The notes: generated by a model not told the origin, from the letters alone. 5,663 nucleotides of DNA from JACRLI01 sp035542815 (GCA_035542815.1 DATKKS010000103.1:1-5663), one strand, 5' to 3'; shown: positions 1 to 5,663, counted from the stretch's first letter. Numbers and translations: made by a program.

Positions 1-1
1 C

Positions 2-166
2 GCGATCAATGGCTTCTACCGGTTCTTCAAGGGCTTCAAGAAGCACCTGCACACGGTCGAGGTGGTGAGCGGGGTGGTGATGATCGCCGCCGGGCTCCTG
101 ATCCTCACCGGAAGTCTGACCATCCTGTCCAACTGGTTCAGCCAATGGCTGCCCAACGTGGGGTGA
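2..166 (+). CDS. ccdA: CcdA-like cytochrome c biogenesis / thiol-disulfide transmembrane protein, C-terminal end (5' truncated by window)
   Basis: Only the last 54 residues are visible, ending at TGA 164-166. They comprise a basic aromatic loop (N-G-F-Y-R-F-F-K-G-F-K-K-H), then V-E-V-V-S-G leading into a single hydrophobic helix (roughly residues 22-44 of the visible part), and a short tail rich in Trp. This loop plus the E-V-V-S-G-hydrophobic-L-T-G pattern is what the last helix of the CcdA/DsbD transmembrane family looks like. Family members carry electrons from cytoplasmic thioredoxin across the inner membrane to periplasmic thioredoxin-like proteins. The cysteine-bearing helices lie outside the window, so the assignment rests on this last helix and on the TlpA-like gene beginning five bases downstream, a very common pairing. 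Another polytopic membrane protein is possible but less likely. Confidence 0.8.
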   Translation, partial: AINGFYRFFKGFKKHLHTVEVVSGVVMIAAGLLILTGSLTILSNWFSQWLPNVG

Positions 167-171
167 GACGC

Positions 172-768
172 ATGACCAAGACGACGTTCCCCGGCCGCGC
201 TGCGCTGGCGCTCCTGGCGCTTGCGGGGTTGTGCCTGGCGGCGGGCTGCAGCCCGCAGCGCGAGAAGAGCGCCGCCGGGGCCCCGGGCCAGCAGGCGGCG
301 ACCTCGGGCGGGGCCGCCGGCACGGGCGCTGAGGCCGGCGCCGCGGGCGCGGAGAAGCCCTGGCCGGCCCCGGACTTCGCGCTGGCCACGGTCGGTGGCG
401 GCACGGTGCGGCTGGCCGACCTCAAGGGCAAGGTGGTGCTGGTGGACTTCTGGGCCACCTGGTGCCCGCCGTGCCGCAAGGAGATCCCCCACCTGGTGAC
501 CCTGTACCAGAAGTACAAGGACCAGGGCCTGGAGGTGGTGGGGCTGGCCGACGACCCGCGGGACCACGCCCAGGTGGCGCCGTTCGTGGCCCGCCAGAAG
601 ATCCCCTACACGGTGGCCTTCAGCGCCGAGAACACCGCCGACAGCTTCGGCGGGGTGGTAGGCTACCCCACGGTGTTCGTGATCAACCGCACCGGGCAGG
701 TGGTGCAGAAGTTCATCGGCTACGCCGACGAGGGCAACCTTGAGGCGGCCGTCAAGCGGCAGCTGTAG
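172..768 (+). CDS. TlpA/ResA-like thioredoxin-fold lipoprotein (thiol-disulfide oxidoreductase)
   Basis: Predicted protein of 198 residues. The ATG at 172 is preferred: it follows the ccdA stop by five bases, has a GGGGTGAG stretch just upstream, and puts a proper lipoprotein signal at the N-terminus. An in-frame ATG at 145 would overlap ccdA and add nine residues before the signal. Residues 1-25 form a signal peptide with a hydrophobic Ala/Leu core ending in the lipobox L-A-A-G-C (Cys26 would be lipidated). Residues 27-62 are an Ala/Gly/Ser/Glu-rich linker. Residues 63-198 are an AhpC/TSA-Redoxin/TlpA-type thioredoxin fold with active site W97-C98-P99-P100-C101 in the context D-F-W-A-T and R-K-E-I-P, and the cis-Pro loop G-Y-P166-T. 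Proteins of this kind are membrane-tethered outside the cytoplasm, receive electrons from CcdA, and reduce apocytochrome CxxCH cysteines or other disulfides. The multihaem cytochrome encoded next is an obvious client. The exact target cannot be read from sequence, so no symbol is given. Confidence 0.9.
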   Translation: MTKTTFPGRAALALLALAGLCLAAGCSPQREKSAAGAPGQQAATSGGAAGTGAEAGAAGAEKPWPAPDFALATVGGGTVRLADLKGKVVLVDFWATWCPPCRKEIPHLVTLYQKYKDQGLEVVGLADDPRDHAQVAPFVARQKIPYTVAFSAENTADSFGGVVGYPTVFVINRTGQVVQKFIGYADEGNLEAAVKRQL

Positions 769-800
769 GGCCGCCGCGGCCGGAACCGGAATCCCGTCCC

Positions 801-825
801 GGGGCGCGGGCCGGCCCGCCGCCCC
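801..825 (+). other. Strong GC hairpin in the leader of the selenoprotein gene
   Basis: GGGGC (801-805) pairs with GCCCC (821-825). After a one-base bulge at C820, GCGGG (806-810) pairs with CCCGC (815-819) around a CCGG loop, giving ten GC pairs. It sits between the tlpA-like stop (766-768) and the Shine-Dalgarno site at 830. A weaker hairpin (769-773 with 777-781) directly follows the tlpA-like stop. No T-run follows either, so a standard intrinsic terminator is not supported. It may be an mRNA processing or stability element, an attenuator, or a by-product of base composition. Confidence 0.35.
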
Positions 826-829
826 GACC

Positions 830-835
830 GGAGGA
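830..835 (+). promoter_or_regulatory. Ribosome binding site for the Sec/multihaem gene
   Basis: GGAGGA lies nine bases before the ATG at 845 and is the best Shine-Dalgarno match in the window. It fixes translation initiation upstream of the in-frame TGA, which supports reading 845-2236 as one gene rather than starting it at a later GTG (1025). Confidence 0.75.
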
Positions 836-844
836 AGAACGTCC

Positions 845-2236
845 ATGCCAGACTCGCGCTTCGTCTCGGTGGGCAGGCGGCTGCTGATGGCCCTGTCGTT
901 CGGGCTGCTGGCGGCCGGCACGCCCGCCGGGGGCAACGCTCCCGCGGACTTCACGCTGGATTTCGTGTCGGACCTGAAGGGCAACCTCGAGCCCTGTGGC
1001 TGACACGCCGGCCAATACGGCGGGGTGGCCCGGCGGGCCGCCTATCTGAAGAAGGCGCAGAAGGAACCCGGACACCGGCTGCTGGTGGCCGGCGGAGATT
1101 TCTTCTCCCCCGGCTCCACCGAGGAGCGGCTCAAGGGCGTGTACTCGCTGAAAGCCTTCCGGTACATGAAGTACGACGCCATCGGCCTGGCGGACTTCGA
1201 TTTCTCGCACGGCCTGAAAACCTTGCAGGAGAGCATCGAGGGCCTGCCGGTGGTGACCACCAACCTGGTCTGGAGCGACTCCCACAAGCCGGTGGGCGAG
1301 CCCATGATCGTCAAGAGGTTCGAGGGCATCCCCTCGGAGAACGATCCGCACGCCGAGTTCCGGGTGGCGGTGTTGTCCTTCATGGACGAGCGCTTGCAGG
1401 GGCCGATGGACTTCTACCTGGACAAGTCCGAGCCCAAGGTGGTCATCCAGCCGCTGCTGGCCGCCGCCCAGGAGTGGGTGCCCAAGGCGCGCAAGAAGGC
1501 CGACCTGGTGGTCGCCCTGGTGCACATCAACTCCACCGAGGCGGTCAAGCTGGCGACCCAGGTGCCGGGCATGGACGTGATCGTGACCGGCCACACCGCC
1601 GAGGAGATCATTGACCCGCCGCGCCGCGAAGGTTCCACCTGGGTGGTGTCCAACGGCGACCGCGGCCGCTTCGTGGGCGAGCTGCGCTTCAACGTGGACC
1701 GGGAGCGGAAGTTCTCCGACCCGGCCCCGCGGCAGGTGACCCTGGACCAGCAGGTGGGCGAGGACAGCCTGGCCAAGGGGCTGGTGGCCGAGTTCCACCT
1801 GAAGCTGGACACCGAGCGGGCGAAGAAGCCCTCGCCGTCGTCCTCCGTCGTCGCGCCCACGCAGTGGGCCACGTTCCAGGTGTGCGTGAACTGCCACCAG
1901 GCGCCGGTGGACTCGTGGAGCCACACCCCGCACGCGCAGGCCTACGCCACCCTGGTCAAGTCCGGCAACCAGAAGGACGAGAAGTGCCTGAGCTGCCACG
2001 TGCTGGGGCTCAAGACCCCGGGCGGCTTCGACCCTGCCAACCCGCAGCCGATCATGGCCGGCGTGCAGTGCGAGAGCTGCCACGGCCCGGGCGTGCAGCA
2101 CTCCATCGCCAGCGACGCGAACCGCAAGCAGACCATCGTGGGCAAGCCGGACGAGAAGACCTGCCGCACCTGCCACACGCCGGACCAGAGCCCGCAGTTC
2201 GATTTCGCCAAGTACTGGGAGAAGATCAAGCACTGA
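845..2236 (+). CDS. Exported UshA-like selenoprotein fused to a tetrahaem cytochrome c domain (TGA at codon 53 read as selenocysteine)
   Basis: Read through TGA 1001-1003 the gene encodes 463 residues. Residues 1 to about 32 are an export signal (R11-R12, then a Leu/Ala-rich core). Residues about 35-300 resemble the metallophosphatase/5'-nucleotidase (UshA) fold: F-V-S-D-L-K-G-N-L-E at 40-49, A-G-G-D (Asp85), L-A-D-F-D-F at 115-120, A-L-V-H227, and T-G-H250-T-A. Several metal ligands expected in active phosphatases are replaced: D-x-H is D-L-K, G-N-H-E is A-D-F-D, and G-H-x-H is G-H-T-A. The redox motif P50-C51-G52-Sec53 is followed by H-A-G-Q-Y-G-G; as I recall the family, homologs carry Cys at the Sec position. 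Residues about 340-463 are a cytochrome c554-like domain with haem motifs starting at C347 (CVNCH), C381 (CLSCH), C409 (CESCH, followed by G-P-G) and C440 (CRTCH). H363 in S-H-T-P-H-A-Q-A-Y and H419 are candidate distal haem ligands. Haem attachment requires export. The CcdA and TlpA-like neighbours could supply reductant. I recall the family being annotated 'UshA-like (seleno)protein'. The substrate is unknown. The alternative is a nonsense-mutated Cys-containing gene. Confidence 0.85.
1001..1003 (+). other. In-frame TGA likely recoded as selenocysteine (Sec53)
   Basis: This single TGA interrupts an otherwise open frame from 845 to 2236. Residues on both sides make one continuous motif, N-L-E-P-C-G-[TGA]-H-A-G-Q-Y-G-G-V-A-R-R-A. 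From my knowledge of the family, that position is normally Cys, giving Cys-Gly-Cys; a Cys/Sec swap at a redox site is the classic signature of a selenoprotein. There is no other stop, frameshift or drift in the 411 codons that follow, and all four haem motifs are intact. Confidence 0.82.
1023..1043 (+). promoter_or_regulatory. Candidate bacterial SECIS hairpin
   Basis: Bases 1024-1031 pair with 1035-1042 (one U-G wobble at 1026/1040; a further G-U at 1023/1043 is possible), closing a GGC apical loop at 1032-1034. The loop begins with G and lies 28 bases after the TGA, inside the range I recall for bacterial SECIS elements (about 16-37 bases, with a G among the first two loop bases). It falls within the coding sequence, as bacterial SECIS elements do. 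A competing fold exists: 1006-1009 with 1032-1035 and 1010-1014 with 1026-1030, with an 11-base loop starting 11 bases after the TGA. High GC makes hairpins easy, so this supports but does not prove recoding. Confidence 0.6.
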
Positions 2237-3771
2237 TGCCTGGCCGCCGGCCCGTTGCTCTGGTCGTCATGGACGGCTGGGGAGCCCGCGAGGACTCCCG
2301 CTACAACGCGGTCGCCCTGGCGCGCACCCCCAGCTTCAACCGGCTGCGGCGCGACTTTCCGAACACCCAGCTCCTGACCTCGGGCGAGGCGGTGGGCCTG
2401 CCCGCGGGGCAGATGGGCAACTCGGAGGTCGGGCACCTCAACCTGGGGGCCGGGCGCGTCGTGTACCAGGACCTGGTGCGCGTGGACCGCTCGGTGAGTT
2501 CCGGGGAGTTCTTCCGCATCCCGGCGTTCGTGGACCTGATGCGCGCGGTGCGGGCGCGCGGCACGGCGCTGCACCTGGTGGGCCTGGTCTCCGACGGCGG
2601 GGTGCACAGCCACCAGCGGCACCTGTGGGCGCTGCTGGAGCTGGCCCGGCGCGAGGGCCTGGAGCGGGTCCACGTGCACGCGATCCTGGACGGCCGCGAC
2701 ACCCCGCCCGAGAGCGGCGCGGGCTTCGTCGGGGAGCTGCTGGCCCAGATGCGGCGCGTCGGAGTGGGCGACGTGGCCAGCGTGGGCGGCCGCTACTACG
2801 CCATGGACCGCGACCAGCGCTGGGAGCGCGTGAAGCGGGCCTTCGACGCCATCGCGCAGGGCGAGGGCCCGCGCGCCGCCGACCCGGTGCAGGCGGTGCG
2901 CGACTCGTACGCGGCGGGCAAGACCGACGAGTTCGTGCTGCCGGTGGTGATCGGGGCGGAGGCCCCCGTTGGGCCGATGCGCCCCGGTGACGGGGTGATC
3001 TTCTTCAACTTCCGAGCCGACCGGGCGCGGGAGATCTGCCAGGCGCTGGCCGACCCCGCCTTCCAGGGCTTCCCGCGGACGCTCCCGGGCGTCGAGCTGG
3101 TGACCCTGGCCCGCTACCGGGCAGACTTCCCGTTCCCGGTGGCCTTCGACAGCGAGCGGCTGGTGCAGATCCTGGCCGACGTGTGGGCGGAGCACGGCCT
3201 CACCAACCTGCGCATCGCCGAGACCGAGAAGTACGCCCACGTCACCTACTTCTTCAACGGCGGCCAGGAGCCGCCCTTCCCGGGCGAGGAGCGCGTCCTG
3301 ATCCCCTCGCCCAAGGTGGCGACCTACGACCTCCAGCCCGAGATGAGCGCGCCGGAGCTGACCCGCCGGCTGCTGGAGCTGATCGCCTCGCGGAAGTTCG
3401 ACGCGCTGGTGGTGAACTACGCCAACCCCGACATGGTGGGGCACACCGGGGTGCTGGAGGCGGCCATCCGTGCGGTCGAGACGGTGGACTCCGGGATCGG
3501 GCCGGTGGTGGATGCCATCCTGGCCCAGGGCGGGGCGGCCATGGTGACCGCCGACCACGGCAACTGCGAGCAGATGTGGGACGACACCACCGGCGGCCCG
3601 CACACCGCCCACAGCACCAACCCGGTGCCGTTCATCCTGGCCGACGCCGCCGGGCGTCCGCCGCTGCGCGCGGGCGGCATCCTGGCGGACGTGGCGCCCA
3701 CCTTCCTGGGCCTCATGGGCCTGCCGGTGCCGGCCGAGATGACCGGCAAGGACCTGCGCGTCCGTGGCTAG
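2236..3771 (+). CDS. gpmI: 2,3-bisphosphoglycerate-independent phosphoglycerate mutase
   Basis: Predicted protein of 511 residues, the usual length of this family. It interconverts 3-phosphoglycerate and 2-phosphoglycerate in cytoplasmic glycolysis/gluconeogenesis through a phosphoserine intermediate, using divalent metal (commonly Mn2+). Every hallmark is visible: V-V-M-D13-G-W-G at the N-terminus; G-L-P-A-G-Q-M-G-N-S63-E-V-G-H around the catalytic Ser; S-D-G-G-V-H124-S-H; L-D-G-R-D-T-P-P; G-R-Y-Y-A-M-D-R-D; F-F-N-F-R-A-D-R; A-E-T-E-K332-Y-A-H-V; N-P-D399-M-V-G-H403; T-A-D440-H441-G-N; and H456-T-A-H459-S. The full metal-ligand set (Asp13, Ser63, Asp399, His403, Asp440, His441, His459) is intact, so it should be active. 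The ATG shares one base with the preceding TGA (TGATG), suggesting translational coupling to the selenoprotein gene; a GGGAG stretch lies about 15 bases upstream. The frame is open back to 1864, but those codons overlap the cytochrome domain and do not look like this family. Confidence 0.97.
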   Translation: MPGRRPVALVVMDGWGAREDSRYNAVALARTPSFNRLRRDFPNTQLLTSGEAVGLPAGQMGNSEVGHLNLGAGRVVYQDLVRVDRSVSSGEFFRIPAFVDLMRAVRARGTALHLVGLVSDGGVHSHQRHLWALLELARREGLERVHVHAILDGRDTPPESGAGFVGELLAQMRRVGVGDVASVGGRYYAMDRDQRWERVKRAFDAIAQGEGPRAADPVQAVRDSYAAGKTDEFVLPVVIGAEAPVGPMRPGDGVIFFNFRADRAREICQALADPAFQGFPRTLPGVELVTLARYRADFPFPVAFDSERLVQILADVWAEHGLTNLRIAETEKYAHVTYFFNGGQEPPFPGEERVLIPSPKVATYDLQPEMSAPELTRRLLELIASRKFDALVVNYANPDMVGHTGVLEAAIRAVETVDSGIGPVVDAILAQGGAAMVTADHGNCEQMWDDTTGGPHTAHSTNPVPFILADAAGRPPLRAGGILADVAPTFLGLMGLPVPAEMTGKDLRVRG

Positions 3772-5545
3772 GTCTTCGCGGCGCCGCCGGCGGGCCGGCG
3801 GCGGTGGGGCGCGCCCGGCGGCGCCCCGGCGGGCTTCGGGAGCGACGCCTGCGGCGGCGCGCGTTCAGACTGCTGCGCCGGCGCCGGCCCCGCCCCCGGC
3901 ACCGGCATCCCCCGCGTCGCCCAAGAGCCATGCGCCGGCCGCCTCCGGCCTGCTGCTCATCGCCAACCAGTGGGTCCGCGGGCGCGACCGGGCCGCGGTG
4001 ACCGATCCGTTCACCGGGCAGGTGGCCGCCGAGGTGGAGCACGCCGGCCCGCGCGAGCTGGACCAGGCCCTGGCCGCCGCCCGCGCCGCCGAGCCGGTGC
4101 TGGCCGGCTGGACCCGCCACCGCCGGGCCGCGCTCTTGGCCGAGGCCGCGCGGCTCCTGCAGCGCGACCACGAGCACCTGGCCGGCCTCGTCACCCGCGA
4201 GGCGGGCAAGCCCATCCGCCTGGCGCGCCTGGAGGTGGACCGCGCGGTCCGCACCTTCACCGTGGCCGCGGCGGAGGCGATCCAGCCGCTGGGCGAGCTG
4301 CACGCGGTGGACTCGGAGCCCGGCGGCGAGGACTACGTGGCGCGCAGCGAGCGCTTCCCGCTGGGCACGGTGGCGGCCATCGCGCCGTTCAACTTCCCGC
4401 TCAACCTGGTGGCCCACAAGGTCGCCCCGGCGCTGGCGGTGGGCAACCCGGTGGTGATCAAGCCGCCCACCCAGGCGCCCTCGGCGGCGCTGCACCTGGG
4501 CCGCCTGCTGGTGGAGGCGGGGGCGCCGCCGGGGGCGGTGAACGTGGTGCCCTGCCGCCCCGACGTGGCCCAGGCCCTGGCCACCGATCCGCGGGTCAGG
4601 ATGTTGTCCTTCACCGGCAGCGCCGAGGTGGGCTGGCGGCTGCGGGCGCTGGCCGCCGAGAAGCGCTGCGTGATGGAGCTGGGCGGCAACGCCGCCGCGG
4701 TGGTGCACTCGGACGCGGACCTCGAGTGGGCCGCGCGGCGGCTGGCCCTGGGGGCCTATTTGTACGCCGGACAGGTGTGCATCGCGGTGCAGCGGGTGGT
4801 GGCCGAGCGCAGCGTGCTGCGGCGCTTCGCGCGGCTGCTGGCCCACGCCGCCGAGGACCTGCCGGCGGGCGACCCGTGGGACCCGGCCACGGTGGTGGGG
4901 CCGATGATCGATTCCGGCGCCCGGGAGCGGGTGGAGGAGTGGGTGCGCGAGGCCCTCGGACGGGGCGCCACGCCGCTGGTGGCTGGGGGCCGCCGCGGCG
5001 CGGTGCTGCTGCCGGTGCTGCTGGAGGACGCCCCCGAGGACGCCCGGGTGTGCGCCGAGGAGGTGTTCGGGCCGGTGGCGGTGCTGAGTGGTTACGACAC
5101 CTTCGAGCAGGCCCTGGAACAGGTGAACCGCTCCCGCTACGGGCTGCAGGCCGGCGTGTTCACCCAGGACGCCGGGCGCATCGAGCGGGCGTTCCGGACG
5201 TTGGACGTGGGCGGAGTGGTGGTGAACGACTACCCCACGCTGCGCTTCGACCACCTGCCCTACGGCGGGGTGAAGGCCTCCGGCCAGGGCCGCGAAGGGG
5301 TGCGCTCGGGGATGCTCGAGATGACCGAGCCGCGGCTCCTGCTCCAGCGAGTGCCGGGGCTGTCCGAGGCCCGGGCAGGCCGGCCGGCCGCGGCGCCGGA
5401 ACCGAAGCCGGCGGCCCCGGCCGCGCCGCCGCCCCATGCGACTCGGCCGAAGCCGGCCGGGCCGCCCGCCCCCGGGCCGCCTAGGTCCTCCGGGGGCCGC
5501 GCCGGCCGCGGGCGCCGGGCCCCTCGGGGCCGGCCACACCGATGA
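3764..5545 (+). CDS. NAD(P)-dependent aldehyde dehydrogenase with low-complexity N- and C-terminal tails
   Basis: Predicted protein of 593 residues against roughly 475-500 for the family. The core (about 62-535) carries the oxidative aldehyde dehydrogenase signature: A-P-F-N210-F-P, V-I-K233-P-P-T-Q in the cofactor site, F-T-G-S (283-286), catalytic base M-E305-L-G-G-N, nucleophile G-Q-V-C339-I, and E-E433-V-F-G-P. It should be a cytoplasmic NAD(P)+-linked oxidation of an aldehyde to a carboxylate; the substrate is unclear. Gly-Gln-Val-Cys-Ile followed by A-V-Q-R-V resembles a broad bacterial group that includes lactaldehyde-type enzymes. Thr236 after K-P-P, where NAD-specific enzymes often carry Glu, may allow NADP+. 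The GTG at 3764 overlaps the gpmI stop by eight bases and has AAGGA at 3748-3752; no other ATG, GTG or TTG occurs in frame before the core. Residues 2-61 (Arg run, then Ala/Pro) and 540-593 (Ala/Pro/Lys, then Arg/Gly) are low-complexity extensions. Confidence 0.9.
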   Translation: MARSSRRRRRAGGGGARPAAPRRASGATPAAARVQTAAPAPAPPPAPASPASPKSHAPAASGLLLIANQWVRGRDRAAVTDPFTGQVAAEVEHAGPRELDQALAAARAAEPVLAGWTRHRRAALLAEAARLLQRDHEHLAGLVTREAGKPIRLARLEVDRAVRTFTVAAAEAIQPLGELHAVDSEPGGEDYVARSERFPLGTVAAIAPFNFPLNLVAHKVAPALAVGNPVVIKPPTQAPSAALHLGRLLVEAGAPPGAVNVVPCRPDVAQALATDPRVRMLSFTGSAEVGWRLRALAAEKRCVMELGGNAAAVVHSDADLEWAARRLALGAYLYAGQVCIAVQRVVAERSVLRRFARLLAHAAEDLPAGDPWDPATVVGPMIDSGARERVEEWVREALGRGATPLVAGGRRGAVLLPVLLEDAPEDARVCAEEVFGPVAVLSGYDTFEQALEQVNRSRYGLQAGVFTQDAGRIERAFRTLDVGGVVVNDYPTLRFDHLPYGGVKASGQGREGVRSGMLEMTEPRLLLQRVPGLSEARAGRPAAAPEPKPAAPAAPPPHATRPKPAGPPAPGPPRSSGGRAGRGRRAPRGRPHR

Positions 5546-5561
5546 AGATCTGGCTCAGGAT

Positions 5562-5619
5562 GCGGCCGCGGGCCGCCGATTCAAGAGCTGACCGCGAGCC
5601 CGATCCGCGGGGCCCGCGG
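5562..5619 (+). other. Intergenic stretch with two small GC hairpins
   Basis: Two hairpins, each with six GC pairs and a three-base loop, lie between the aldehyde dehydrogenase stop and the next start: 5562-5567 with 5571-5576, and 5605-5610 with 5614-5619. Neither is followed by a T-run. They could slow or terminate transcription in a GC-rich genome without a U-tract, but chance is a fair explanation. No recognisable promoter was seen in this gap. Confidence 0.25.
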
Positions 5620-5645
5620 GTGAACCCCCCTCGCCGGAGATCCCC

Positions 5646-5663
5646 TTGCGCATCCTGGTGACC
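5646..5663 (+). CDS. Probable start of the next gene (3' truncated by window)
   Basis: A TTG at 5646 is preceded by GGAG (5636-5639) at six-base spacing and encodes M-R-I-L-V-T before the window ends. Such a start is typical of Rossmann-like proteins, for example NAD-dependent sugar epimerases/dehydratases (M-R-I-L-V-T-G-G) or SurE nucleotidases (M-R-I-L-V-T-N-D-D). Six residues cannot separate these or exclude something else. Confidence 0.45.

Noticed and set aside
145..768. Earlier ATG at 145 as the start of the TlpA-like gene
   Set aside because: It would overlap ccdA and put nine extra residues ahead of a lipoprotein signal that starts naturally at 172 with a Shine-Dalgarno-like GGGGTGAG.
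752..2233. Long minus-strand open frame opposite the selenoprotein gene
   Set aside because: It is rich in His, Gly, Ala, Arg and Leu with no recognisable domain. It mirrors the codon bias of the real plus-strand gene, a normal by-product of high GC. The same applies to the long minus-strand frames at 1942-3612, 3713-5539 and 16-984.
1025..2236. GTG at 1025 as the true start of a shorter cytochrome gene
   Set aside because: It has no convincing ribosome site, begins inside the conserved G-G-V-A-R-R-A segment, and would leave a c-type cytochrome without an export signal. The GGAGGA site and ATG at 845 in the same frame fit better.
845..2236. Pseudogene broken by a nonsense mutation
   Set aside because: Only one stop is present, it is TGA, it falls at a Cys-type redox position, and all downstream motifs are intact with a SECIS-like hairpin. 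It cannot be fully excluded without the rest of the genome.
3970..5484. Plus-strand frame of about 504 codons inside the aldehyde dehydrogenase gene
   Set aside because: Its translation is Gly/Arg/Ala/Pro low complexity with no motifs, while the overlapping frame encodes a full aldehyde dehydrogenase core.
5542..5661. 39-codon ORF starting at the ATG overlapping the aldehyde dehydrogenase stop
   Set aside because: It is Arg/Pro-rich with no family resemblance, no clear ribosome site, and it overlaps the better-supported TTG start at 5646.

Overview
This is a very GC-rich window (GC-rich third positions throughout) with four closely packed plus-strand genes, plus the tail of a fifth upstream and the probable first codons of a sixth downstream. 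CcdA/TlpA-type thiol redox proteins, a periplasmic multiheme c-type cytochrome and an apparent selenocysteine codon together suggest a high-GC anaerobic or facultative bacterium of the former Deltaproteobacteria (Desulfobacterota or Myxococcota-like). That placement is inferred from gene content, not from a marker gene.

Layout: (1) positions 2-166, the C-terminal end of a CcdA-like membrane thiol-electron transporter. (2) 172-768, a TlpA/ResA-like thioredoxin-fold lipoprotein with a WCPPC active site. (3) a 76-base gap holding strong hairpins and a good Shine-Dalgarno site. (4) 845-2236, the centre of interest: one exported protein of about 463 residues, read through an in-frame TGA at 1001-1003. 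It joins a UshA/5'-nucleotidase-like metallophosphatase-fold domain carrying a Pro-Cys-Gly-Sec motif to a C-terminal domain with four CxxCH haem motifs. A bacterial SECIS-like hairpin lies at a suitable distance after the TGA. A standard gene caller would split or truncate this gene. (5) 2236-3771, cofactor-independent phosphoglycerate mutase (gpmI), sharing one base with the previous stop. (6) 3764-5545, an NAD(P)-dependent aldehyde dehydrogenase with unusual Ala/Pro/Arg-rich tails at both ends. (7) about 100 bases with two small GC hairpins. (8) from 5646, a likely TTG start preceded by GGAG, encoding M-R-I-L-V-T and running off the window.

How they may work together: CcdA passes electrons from cytoplasmic thioredoxin across the membrane to the TlpA-like lipoprotein. 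That protein could keep haem-binding CxxCH cysteines reduced for cytochrome c assembly, or reduce the Cys-Gly-Sec pair of the selenoprotein, or both. The selenoprotein could then exchange electrons with its own four haems. This is inference from gene order and motifs. GpmI and the aldehyde dehydrogenase are cytoplasmic carbon-metabolism enzymes that appear to share the transcript; their link to the redox genes is not evident from sequence.
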